This document shows, piece by piece, positions 1 to 7,525 of a stretch of 64,000 nt of DNA (position 1 is the first letter of the stretch; every line of letters starts with the position of its first letter). Origin of the DNA: Candidatus Marimicrobium litorale (GTDB taxonomy: Bacteria; Pseudomonadota; Gammaproteobacteria; Pseudomonadales; Halieaceae); assembly GCF_026262645.1 (NCBI RefSeq), contig NZ_SHNO01000002.1:208053-272052 (forward strand), read 5' to 3'. Below the pieces are notes generated by a model that was given only the letters and a program-made list of their open reading frames with translations, made no database searches and was not told the DNA's origin. The translations under genes and the position numbers were made by a program.

Positions 1-2
1 TC

Positions 3-59
3 CCCTACCGCCGCGAATTGCGTTTTGATCGGCGACTGACTGAAGCGGAAAGCGCCTGA
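3..59 (+). CDS. C-terminal fragment of an upstream gene
   Basis: An open frame runs from the window edge to a TGA at 57-59 and encodes about 18 residues rich in Arg and Glu. The TGA overlaps the ATG of the next gene (TGATG), which suggests that a longer gene is translationally coupled to it and belongs to the same operon. The fragment is too short to identify. In related marine bacteria such phosphatase genes often follow aminoglycoside-phosphotransferase-like genes, but nothing here proves that. Confidence 0.45.
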   Translation, partial: PYRRELRFDRRLTEAESA

Positions 60-766
60 TGGCGACTATTTACCTTGTACGCCATGGACAAGCTTCTTTT
101 GGCGCAGAAAACTACGACAAGCTCTCTGACCTCGGTTGTCGTCAGGCGCAGGTGACAGGAGCGTACTTTCGGGATACCGGTGTCGTTTTTGATGCCGTGT
201 ACAGCGGCGACTTATCGCGCCAGCGCGAGACAGCGCGTTTGGCGATAGCCAGTCAGCCCGCCGAAATCGCGCATCACATTGATCCTCGTTTCAACGAAAT
301 AGAAAACGATGAGCAGGTAAAGTACCTGGTGCCGGAAGTGGTAAAAACGAACCCCGAAATACAGGCCCTGGTAGACAGGGGTTTGAGTTCCGGCAAGGAC
401 TATCAGAAAGTGATCGAGGCGGTATTCAATTACTGGGTTTCGCCCGCATGTAGCGACACTCGCCTGGCGAGTTGGGCGGATTATTCTCAAGGTGTCCGCG
501 AGGCCCTGGCTGACGTAATCCGGGCACAGGGTGCAGGAAAAACGGTCGGTATTTTTGCGTCCGGTGGTACGCTGGCGACCATCGTCGCCGATGTGTTGGG
601 ACTGGGCGGCGATGAGACCTATCAATTTTATGAGCCCGTATTCAACTGTTCGGTGACACAGCTTTTCTACAACCGCTCTAAAGTCTCCCTGTCGTACTAC
701 AACGACTGCTCGTTTCTTCGCGTACTCGGAGCACAGCAAGATGAAAACCTTGTCACCTATCGCTGA
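59..766 (+). CDS. Histidine phosphatase family protein (SixA/phosphoglycerate mutase-like)
   Basis: A 235-residue protein of the histidine phosphatase superfamily, which transfers phosphate through a histidine in an RHG motif. The motif is present as R8-H9-G10 directly after the first beta strand (LVRHGQ). The second catalytic-pocket motif, usually containing His, reads ASGG near residue 168, so Ser replaces the second His; this is seen in some branches of the family, and activity on a phosphate ester is not assured. The substrate is unknown. The ATG overlaps the stop of the preceding frame, so the gene is probably co-transcribed with it. It is followed 14 bases later by a second, divergent member of the same superfamily. 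Confidence 0.85.
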   Translation: MATIYLVRHGQASFGAENYDKLSDLGCRQAQVTGAYFRDTGVVFDAVYSGDLSRQRETARLAIASQPAEIAHHIDPRFNEIENDEQVKYLVPEVVKTNPEIQALVDRGLSSGKDYQKVIEAVFNYWVSPACSDTRLASWADYSQGVREALADVIRAQGAGKTVGIFASGGTLATIVADVLGLGGDETYQFYEPVFNCSVTQLFYNRSKVSLSYYNDCSFLRVLGAQQDENLVTYR

Positions 767-780
767 GGGGGGATCGGTTC

Positions 781-1329
781 ATCGATATTTTTCTTGTCAG
801 GCATGGTGAGGCGGCAGCCAGTTGGGGCGAAGCGCCGGACCCCGGGTTGAGCGAACTGGGGCGGCGGCAGGCCCAAACGGTAGCCGATGAGCTCGCTTTG
901 CAGCTGCCACCTGATAGCCACCTGCTGAGCAGTCCATTGCAACGAGCCCTGGAAACCGCCGCACCACTGGCGCTGCACTTTGGTCGGGATCTTGACAAGC
1001 GCGATGCGTTTCGTGAAATTCCTGCACCTGTTCCGTTACCCGAGCGTCCGGCCTGGTTGCGGCGTTTTATGCAGCAGCGATGGTCCGAGCAGGAAGAAAA
1101 TCTGCAGGCCTGGCGCAGGACTGCCCTCGATCAGCTACTGGAACTGGATCGTCCGGCCGCGGTGTTCACACATTTTCTGGTGATTAATGCGGTGGTGGGG
1201 CACGTCACCGGGCAAGCAGAAACATTGTGTTTCTGGCCCGATAACGGTTCTGTTACGCACCTCGTGCATAAGGGTGATTCGCTGGAACTGGTCAGCGAGG
1301 GTCGTCAGATGCAGACCGTGGTTAACTAG
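781..1329 (+). CDS. Second histidine phosphatase family protein, probable ATC start
   Basis: About 183 residues. The N-terminal strand and RHG motif (IFLVRHGEA) are encoded at 784-810, upstream of the first ordinary start codon in this frame (TTG 847). No ATG, GTG or TTG lies between the in-frame stop at 742-744 and the RHG motif. A strong ribosome binding site (AGGGGGG, 766-772) sits 8 bases before ATC 781, exactly where Met is expected, so I place the start at ATC. The second motif has its His (FTHFLVINA). This member therefore looks catalytically complete, unlike its neighbour, provided the N-terminus is translated. The end shares the four bases CTAG with the stop of the convergent thioesterase gene. 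Confidence 0.7.
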   Translation: MDIFLVRHGEAAASWGEAPDPGLSELGRRQAQTVADELALQLPPDSHLLSSPLQRALETAAPLALHFGRDLDKRDAFREIPAPVPLPERPAWLRRFMQQRWSEQEENLQAWRRTALDQLLELDRPAAVFTHFLVINAVVGHVTGQAETLCFWPDNGSVTHLVHKGDSLELVSEGRQMQTVVN

Positions 1330-2180
1330 TCCTTGCGAACCCTGATCAGGCATTCCTGCGCAGTGGAGGCGACCAGCCGCCCGTCCTGCGAATAGAAACT
1401 ACCACGGGCAAAGCCGCGGCCGCCAGCACCCACCGGGCTGTCCAGAGAGTACAGCAGGTATTCGTCTGCGCGGAAGGGCTGATGGAACCAGAGAGCGTGG
1501 TCGAGGCTGGCTGACTGCATGTCTTTATCGAAGCCGTGATGTGGGTGCGGCATGAGTGTTGTGCCGAGTAAGCCAAAGTCCGACATGAATGTGAGTAGGA
1601 TTTGATGACGGCGCGGGTCTTCGCCGAGGTCACCTATCGCCCGAAACCAGATATTTTGCTGTGGCTTGCGAATCTCGTTGTTGAGAAAATCCCTCGGGTC
1701 AACCGGACGCCGTTCGATAGGCTGTCGCAACGGCGGGTCGAATCGATCCGGGTATTTTTCTGCCAGACGCGCCCAGCGAGCATGATCAGCCTCCAGACCC
1801 TCCGGCCCCGGTACGTCGGGCATGTCTGCGTTATGTTCCAGACCTTCCTCGTGTATATGAAAGGAAATGGAGGTGTTAAAGATGGCGACACCGTCCTGTC
1901 TTGCGACCACGTCGCGGGTCGTAAAGCTGCGCCCGTCACGTCGCCGCTCTACCTCAAACTGAATGTCTTTCGCGGGATCACCCGGGCGCAGAAAATAGGC
2001 GTGCATGGCGTGGGCCAGACGATCCTTGTCCACGGTGCGGGTGGCTGCATCCAGTGATTGGGCGGCTACCTGACCGCCAAAAACTCGGCGCGGCCGGGGT
2101 GGGCTGGTACCCCGAAATACATCTTCGCCGATTTCCTCAACGATCAGAAAACTGAGTAGTTTGTCGAGATCTGTAGCCAC
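1326..2180 (-). CDS. tesB: Acyl-CoA thioesterase II
   Basis: A TesB-type double hot-dog thioesterase that hydrolyses medium and long acyl-CoAs to free acid and CoA in the cytoplasm. The family pattern FRGTSP...RVFGGQVAAQSL is at the N-terminus, and the C-terminal hot-dog contains the SLDHALWFHQPF signature. I choose GTG 2180 (284 residues; E. coli TesB has about 286) because AGGAG lies 6 bases upstream. An ATG at 2219 would add 13 Gln/Asn-rich residues and overlap the regulator gene. It lies 19 bases downstream of the double-TetR regulator on the same strand, which suggests one operon concerned with acyl-CoA turnover. Confidence 0.9.
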   Translation of the reverse strand: MATDLDKLLSFLIVEEIGEDVFRGTSPPRPRRVFGGQVAAQSLDAATRTVDKDRLAHAMHAYFLRPGDPAKDIQFEVERRRDGRSFTTRDVVARQDGVAIFNTSISFHIHEEGLEHNADMPDVPGPEGLEADHARWARLAEKYPDRFDPPLRQPIERRPVDPRDFLNNEIRKPQQNIWFRAIGDLGEDPRRHQILLTFMSDFGLLGTTLMPHPHHGFDKDMQSASLDHALWFHQPFRADEYLLYSLDSPVGAGGRGFARGSFYSQDGRLVASTAQECLIRVRKD

Positions 2181-2199
2181 TTGCTGCTCCTGGTTTTGA

Positions 2200-3501
2200 T
2201 TAGTCTGTGGCGTCTGCACGAGGCAGCAGGCCGTTGAATAATACGTTGAAATAGTCGATAGCGGCGCTCTCCGGGTCGTCTACTTCGCGCCATTTACCGA
2301 TATCCATGGCGGCGTTGATCGCACCGGCAATCAGCTGCCGGGCAATAAAAATATTGATGGGTCTGACACTGCCGTCTTCAATGCCCTGCTCTAACAGTTG
2401 CCCAAAGTGGGTATTGAGTGCCTCTGTCTGCTTGAGAATTTCGCGCCTGCGCGCCATGGGCAGCGCGGTGATTGTGTTATAGCGGATCAATGGTCCGTCC
2501 GCTGAAATTTGTACTTTGAACGCTTCGAGGCAGATGCGCTGTGCCCTGATCAGGCCGCAGTCGGTGCCCCTGTCGGCGCGGTCATGAATGTCTCCGAGAA
2601 TGTTGAGAGAGCGCTTGTAGCAGCTCGACAGTAGATCTTCCTTGCTTTTGATATGGTAGTAGAACGCGCCTTTGGAGACTTTCAGGTCTTCTGCAATTTC
2701 ATCCAGGGACGCGCCGTTGAAGCCTCTGCGGTTGAAAAAGCGTGTGCCGGTTTTGTAAAAGGCTTCCTGTTTGAGGCGGTTTGTCTCCTCTCGATTAAAA
2801 CCCTCCAGTGACTCGTTGGGGCGTTCACCGGGCGCGTCCAGCGCAACGGCGTGCAGTGGCTCCGTGCTGGCCAGACCGTTGGCAAGAATATCAAGTGCGG
2901 CGTGTGCCGTGGCCTCCAGTTGTTCCAATGGCACGCCGTGCAGCCAAGAGAACGTCCAATCGAGTGAGCCCATAATGGCTCGTGTTGTCGCCGTGCTTTC
3001 GCAAGGCCGTAGCGAGCCCTCTGCGACTCCGGTGCGAATATTGTTACGGACACGCTTGAACAGCGCAATATATTGCGCTTCGATTTCCTCTTTGTGCTGT
3101 CCCTTGAGTGCGGCAATTTCCATGAGGGCAGCAATATGGGGGCCGGTCCCGTTCTGGGCTGCTCCCCAACTGACGAAATGTTGTTTCAGAAAACCCGCAG
3201 CGCGCGCTCGCGGGTCTGTGGTCTCCTGCTCGATCGTATCGAGTGCGCTGTGATGATGTTCCAGGGCCACCCGATAGCACTGGTAGATTAAATCTTCTTT
3301 GGTCTTTACGTAATAATAGAGACTCGTCTTGGTCAGTCCGAGGCTGGATGCTATGTCTTGCAGCGTTGTGCCCCGGGACCCCTGGTAGTTAAACAGTTTG
3401 GCTGCCTGTGACAGAATCGCGCTGCGCTTTGCATCGTGCTGCGCGGTGCGGTTAAACGGGGAGGGCCCGCCGCTGTTTGGTAAGGCGTTATCGGAGGTCA
3501 T
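2200..3501 (-). CDS. Double TetR-family transcriptional regulator
   Basis: 433 residues, twice the usual TetR length. Two complete TetR N-terminal helix-turn-helix domains are visible. One is at about residues 25-75 (AKLFNYQGSRGTTLQDIA...TKTSLYYYVKTKEDL). The second is at about 240-290 (GTRFFNRRGFNGASLDEIA...SKGAFYYHIKSKEDL). Each is followed by its own helical ligand/dimerisation region. The protein is probably a gene-fusion pseudodimer acting as a repressor, perhaps of acyl-CoA or fatty acid genes given the downstream tesB; the ligand is unknown. The two halves are clearly diverged, so the duplication is old. The start is the ATG at 3501. Confidence 0.88.
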   Translation of the reverse strand: MTSDNALPNSGGPSPFNRTAQHDAKRSAILSQAAKLFNYQGSRGTTLQDIASSLGLTKTSLYYYVKTKEDLIYQCYRVALEHHHSALDTIEQETTDPRARAAGFLKQHFVSWGAAQNGTGPHIAALMEIAALKGQHKEEIEAQYIALFKRVRNNIRTGVAEGSLRPCESTATTRAIMGSLDWTFSWLHGVPLEQLEATAHAALDILANGLASTEPLHAVALDAPGERPNESLEGFNREETNRLKQEAFYKTGTRFFNRRGFNGASLDEIAEDLKVSKGAFYYHIKSKEDLLSSCYKRSLNILGDIHDRADRGTDCGLIRAQRICLEAFKVQISADGPLIRYNTITALPMARRREILKQTEALNTHFGQLLEQGIEDGSVRPINIFIARQLIAGAINAAMDIGKWREVDDPESAAIDYFNVLFNGLLPRADATD

Positions 3502-3592
3502 GATCAGGGGTTCGGCGGCTGGCGGCTTACTGTTAGTTGTGCGATTCCAACTTTAAGTATTTTTTTTGTCGCTGTCCATAAAATCCGCCGTG

Positions 3593-4948
3593 TTAATGAT
3601 CGAGGTCGAACTTCACATCCAGCCATTTGCGCGAACGGAAGCGGTAGATCAGCATTGTCGTCTTAATTAGGTAGTCCAGTGGCATCACGGCGAAAATCCA
3701 GTAAACGGACAGGTCCAGCCAGAGGAAGATGAGGGCGGTTAGCAGTCGCCCAAAGATGATGCCACAGAAAGTGGCAATGAGGGGGAAGCGGGTGTCGCCG
3801 GCGCCCCGCAGAGCGCCACCCAGTGTGAATTCAAATGCCATCAGCGGCTGTGCGATGGCAATCATATACATGAAAACGACAGTCAGGTGGATAACTTCCG
3901 GATCGTCGATCATGAAGGCGGCCAGCTCCTGCGCGAACAAGGCGAGCAGAATTGACAGTGTGGTCATCGCCGCCAGCGCCATGCGCAGGGAACGCGATAC
4001 CGCTTTTATTGCGAATTCAGTGTTTCCCGCCCCCAGTTGCTGTCCTACGATAGTAGCGGTGGCAATACCGAAGCCAAATCCGATAACAATGGAAAACGCG
4101 ACAAGCGTGATGCCTATCCCGTAGGCCGCATAGGCCTCAGTGCCATAGTTGGCAATAATCGCGAAAAACGCCAGAAAGGCGAGTTGTACGATGCCCTGCT
4201 CAAGCACCGCTGGCCCGCCTATGGACATGAACTGGCGTGTAATTGACCAGTCAATAGGCGCCCACTTGGCCGGTTTCAGATTAAAGGCACCGTGCCACCA
4301 GAACATCACAAAAGCGATCGTGATTAACGCCGCGCCGAAGCTGCCCCCCAGCGAAACCCCGGCTACGCCCATCTGCGGCAGGGGACCGGTGCCGAAGGCC
4401 AGCATATAGGCGAACACCATGTTGAGTGCGGAGCTAAATATCAGAAACCACAGCGGAGTAATGACGTCCCCTGTCGCACGCAGGGCGGTTCCGAGCATCA
4501 TATTGATCGCTGCAAACACATTAAACAGGCCCAGCCAAAATATGAACTCGGCGGACAATCGGGTGGTTTCAGCGTCCAGCCCGAACAGCCCGGCGATTTG
4601 AGTGGGGATGATGAGTACCGGGATGCTCAGGATCGCGGCCAGTGAAACCGAGAGCACCAGCGAAATCCAGGAGACCAGCTCCGCTTGCCGAATCTGCTTC
4701 GCACCCCAGCTGCGCGCAATCATCGCGGTGGCGGCGACCGAGACGCCCATCAGGATCGCCTGAATCAGGAAAAACACCCGATGACCTGTGGTCACTGCCG
4801 CAACGGATGTCGTTCCGAGCTCGGCCACTATTTTGATATGTGCAAACCCTACGGTGGTAAATAACAGATTGGAGATAATCGTCGGCCAGGCCAGCTGCCA
4901 AACATGGCGGCTGGATGAGAGCGGAGTGTCACTCGTGGATGCAGACAA
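3593..4948 (-). CDS. MATE family efflux transporter
   Basis: 451 residues with about 12 hydrophobic segments arranged as two six-helix halves, typical of MATE cation-coupled multidrug exporters (NorM/DinF type). Characteristic features are the early VWQLAWPTIISNLLF helix and the mid-protein GGPAVLEQGI segment that begins the second half. MATE proteins use Na+ or H+ gradients to expel organic cations; the substrate here cannot be told from sequence. It is preceded by the tag gene on the same strand with a short gap, and is probably transcribed separately from tetR-tesB, from which it is separated by 91 bases. Confidence 0.9.
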   Translation of the reverse strand: MSASTSDTPLSSSRHVWQLAWPTIISNLLFTTVGFAHIKIVAELGTTSVAAVTTGHRVFFLIQAILMGVSVAATAMIARSWGAKQIRQAELVSWISLVLSVSLAAILSIPVLIIPTQIAGLFGLDAETTRLSAEFIFWLGLFNVFAAINMMLGTALRATGDVITPLWFLIFSSALNMVFAYMLAFGTGPLPQMGVAGVSLGGSFGAALITIAFVMFWWHGAFNLKPAKWAPIDWSITRQFMSIGGPAVLEQGIVQLAFLAFFAIIANYGTEAYAAYGIGITLVAFSIVIGFGFGIATATIVGQQLGAGNTEFAIKAVSRSLRMALAAMTTLSILLALFAQELAAFMIDDPEVIHLTVVFMYMIAIAQPLMAFEFTLGGALRGAGDTRFPLIATFCGIIFGRLLTALIFLWLDLSVYWIFAVMPLDYLIKTTMLIYRFRSRKWLDVKFDLDH

Positions 4949-5005
4949 GGGGGATTCTCACTTCGGGGACGGAAAGCTTAACACTTTATCGCTGCGGGTG
5001 CTGGG

Positions 5006-5581
5006 CTAGGCCAGTTGACGGCATTCACTGTGACGGAAGCAGTCCGTCGTGTGGTCGTTGACCATGCCGGTAGCCTGCATAGTGGCATACAGTATGGTGG
5101 ACCCGACGAAGGTGAATCCGCGTTTTTTCATATCCTTGCTGAGACGATCGGAAATCGGGCTGTTGGCGGGTACATCGGCCGACGACGGCCAGCAATTTTG
5201 CACAGGCTTGCCGTCCACGAAGTCCCAGATATAGCTGGCGAAGCTACCGCGATCCTCCTGAATCTTCAAAAAGGCCTGAGCGTTTTGCCGTGCGCCGAAA
5301 ACCTTTAACCGGTTGCGAATGATCTGCGGATTCTGAAGCAGTGTTTCCAGCTTTTTATCGCTGTAGCGGGCAATTGACTGTGCATCGAAGTTATCAAAGG
5401 CCCGACGGTAACCCTCGCGTTTTCGCAGCACTGTGATCCAGGCTAGGCCCGCCTGTGCGCCCTCCAGTAAAAGAAACTGAAAAAGTGTGCTGTCATCGTA
5501 TAGCGGCACGCCCCATTCATCGTCATGGTACGCCACGTATAAGGGATCGTCTGAGCACCATGTGCAACGTTTTTTCCCCAC
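5006..5581 (-). CDS. tag: DNA-3-methyladenine glycosylase I
   Basis: 191 residues, close to E. coli Tag (187). Tag removes 3-methyladenine from alkylated DNA as the first step of base excision repair. The HhH-fold signature is complete: CTWCSDDPLYVAYHDDEWG at the N-terminus, LEGAQAGLAWITVL containing the Glu of the base pocket, and KKRGFTFVGSTILYATMQATG. Zinc ligands known from E. coli Tag (Cys4, His17, His175, Cys179) correspond to C6, H19, H177 and C181. The start ATG at 5581 is well placed. Confidence 0.95.
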   Translation of the reverse strand: MGKKRCTWCSDDPLYVAYHDDEWGVPLYDDSTLFQFLLLEGAQAGLAWITVLRKREGYRRAFDNFDAQSIARYSDKKLETLLQNPQIIRNRLKVFGARQNAQAFLKIQEDRGSFASYIWDFVDGKPVQNCWPSSADVPANSPISDRLSKDMKKRGFTFVGSTILYATMQATGMVNDHTTDCFRHSECRQLA

Positions 5582-5701
5582 CGGATAGTCTCCTGTAGTT
5601 TGAACGCGAACGCAGTGTCACGCGTCGGTCCTGAGTAGACTGGCTAGCGAGCCCCGAGTGGCTGTGACACACTGCGCTGCACGTTTGCCAGGTAAGTTGC
5701 C

Positions 5702-6460
5702 ATGACAGATTCTATTCTATTTAGCCAGACAGGCCACGTATGCCACCTGCTGTTAAACTGCCCCGAGCAGCACAATGCGCTGGGACGCGAGCAGCTGGAT
5801 GGTATTCAGCGTGCGCTGGATCAAATAGAGAACGACCCGGAGGTGCGTGTGTTGCTGCTTACCGGCGCCGGCGAAAAGACCTTTTGTGCCGGTGCATCGT
5901 TGCGTGAACTGGATGCCAGTAACGCAGACGCGGCGGGCTTCCAGCTGATGACGGCGCGTGTGGCCAGACTCACGGTGCCGACTATATGTGCAGTGAATGG
6001 TGATCTTTACGGCGGCGGGGTGGAATTGGCGGCCAGTTGCGACATGCGTATCGGTGTGCGGGGTAGCAGGATGCGCGTGCCGGCAGCGGAACTGGGTTTA
6101 TGTTACCCACTGGAGGGAATTTACCGGTTCCTGGAGTGCCTCGGTCCGGCACTTACCCGGCGAATACTAATGGGGGCAGAAGAATTCGATGCGGATGGCA
6201 TGCTAAAGATAGGTTTTCTGGATCACCTGGTCGAGCGCGCAGATCTCGAACGGCGTGCGCAGGAGATGACCCAGCGGCTGGTTGCACTGGCACCTCTCGC
6301 GGTGAGCGCCATGAAACAAATTATTCGGCAGGCGGGGGAGTACAGCGTCGATCCCGCGATGGCCCAAACCCTGTTCAGGCAATGCCTTGAATCTGATGAC
6401 TTCCAAGAGGGTCTGGCGGCGAAGCGCGAGAAACGCCCGCCAATATTCACAGCGCGCTAG
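5702..6460 (+). CDS. Enoyl-CoA hydratase/isomerase family protein
   Basis: 252 residues of the crotonase superfamily, cytoplasmic, acting on CoA thioesters. The oxyanion-hole segment (FCAGASLREL) and the second one (YGGGVELAASCDMRIG) are present. Both acidic positions used by hydratases appear to be kept: the Glu in GGGVELA and the Glu in PAAELGLCYP. A hydratase activity is therefore plausible, although crotonase substrates cannot be assigned from sequence alone. It stands alone, divergent from tag and convergent with the ApbE-like gene, so no operon partner reveals its pathway; a role in fatty or branched acid degradation is inference. Confidence 0.85.
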   Translation: MTDSILFSQTGHVCHLLLNCPEQHNALGREQLDGIQRALDQIENDPEVRVLLLTGAGEKTFCAGASLRELDASNADAAGFQLMTARVARLTVPTICAVNGDLYGGGVELAASCDMRIGVRGSRMRVPAAELGLCYPLEGIYRFLECLGPALTRRILMGAEEFDADGMLKIGFLDHLVERADLERRAQEMTQRLVALAPLAVSAMKQIIRQAGEYSVDPAMAQTLFRQCLESDDFQEGLAAKREKRPPIFTAR

Positions 6461-6483
6461 CGAATGGGTGCCCGCGCACGGCC

Positions 6484-7380
6484 CTAGCGTTGGGCCAAGG
6501 GGCCGTGGCAGTTGAACTGTCGATCCACTGCCAGCCAGGGCATGCCCAGCTTTTCAAGCCATTTGAGGCCAGAGGCTTCTGTCTTGACCCGGGCGATACT
6601 GGCAGCGCTGCAGGCCGTCAGGCAGTTATCGGCGATGACCGCGACACTGAGGAGGCCGGGAATGGCTATGCCATCTACGGGGCTCAGCACCCGACCAAAA
6701 TACTCGCCGTTTTGCAGGCTTGTCTGCTCAATGTTGCCGCGAAGTGCAAACCCCCTGTCATTGACCTTGAGTCGCAGAATACCGGCCCGATTACCTTGAG
6801 GTATGCGGACACCAGCCAGCCAGTTGGCGCCATCTGACTGCTTGCCAATACAGATAACATCTTCGCCGAGCTCCAGGTAGGCGCTCTTCACGCCCTGAGC
6901 GCGCAGTTTGCGTGCGATGGAATCCAGTGCATAGGGGCGTATGCACGCGTTCATGTCCAGCAACATACCGCGCTGGGACATGTGTGCTCCTGCAGCACTT
7001 ATCTCTATCTTGTTCCAGCCCACGAGCTTGAGCATGCCTTGCAATTGCTCCGTGGATGCATGCAGTTTACCGTCGCTGTCATAGCAATCCCGGAGTATGC
7101 GCACAGTGGGGTCGAACAAATGGTTGCTCTCATCCCATAGTGCGTCGATGTAGCTGAATAAGCTGACGGCCTCCGGATCAAGGGGAACCGTAGAACCGGT
7201 GCCGGCGCCCTGATTGATCTGGCTGGTGATGCTCTTTGGATGGTAGGGGCTGAACTTGCTGTCCAGCCGCGCCAGCTCAGCCTGGCACTGCGAGAGTCGC
7301 TCTGCGCCGCGCTCATCGCTATTATCTATGACCAGATGACACATGCGCCCGAATATGCGCAGCTTTACTTCGCTTATCAC
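6484..7380 (-). CDS. ApbE-like (FAD:protein FMN transferase family) protein, degenerate active site
   Basis: 298 residues with the overall ApbE pattern: DSKFSPYHPKSITSQIN, LFDPTV near residue 89, a central DxxxxxxPYALDSIARKL helix at 142-159 and a C-terminal SVAVIADNCLTACSAAS. ApbE attaches FMN to Thr of exported redox proteins. Key family residues look lost here: the glycine-rich GGIAKGYA region reads NACIRPYA, DLGG reads ELGE, the HxxDPxTG loop reads RVLSPVDG, and the metal-binding TADALST region reads TACSAAS. There is no lipobox or signal peptide, so it would stay in the cytoplasm. I infer a paralogue with altered or no transferase activity. Confidence 0.7.
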   Translation of the reverse strand: MISEVKLRIFGRMCHLVIDNSDERGAERLSQCQAELARLDSKFSPYHPKSITSQINQGAGTGSTVPLDPEAVSLFSYIDALWDESNHLFDPTVRILRDCYDSDGKLHASTEQLQGMLKLVGWNKIEISAAGAHMSQRGMLLDMNACIRPYALDSIARKLRAQGVKSAYLELGEDVICIGKQSDGANWLAGVRIPQGNRAGILRLKVNDRGFALRGNIEQTSLQNGEYFGRVLSPVDGIAIPGLLSVAVIADNCLTACSAASIARVKTEASGLKWLEKLGMPWLAVDRQFNCHGPLAQR

Positions 7381-7525
7381 TACAAAATATCCGCTCTGTA
7401 ACTGGTGGTATTGCAGCAGAGCGTGTGAGCAGTCACCGCGGCTCTGCCTTGAGCACCGTTAATTCAGACCGTAATGTAACACCGAGATGGTGAGCTGACC
7501 AGATTCCAGACGTGGTCTTGTGCGC

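Noticed and set aside
847..1329. Histidine phosphatase starting at TTG 847
   Set aside because: This start removes the catalytic RHG motif encoded just upstream in the same frame, and a better ribosome site precedes ATC 781.
2181..2219. N-terminal extension of TesB from ATG 2219
   Set aside because: It adds a Gln/Asn-rich tail absent from the family and overlaps the regulator gene, whereas AGGAG is ideally spaced before GTG 2180.
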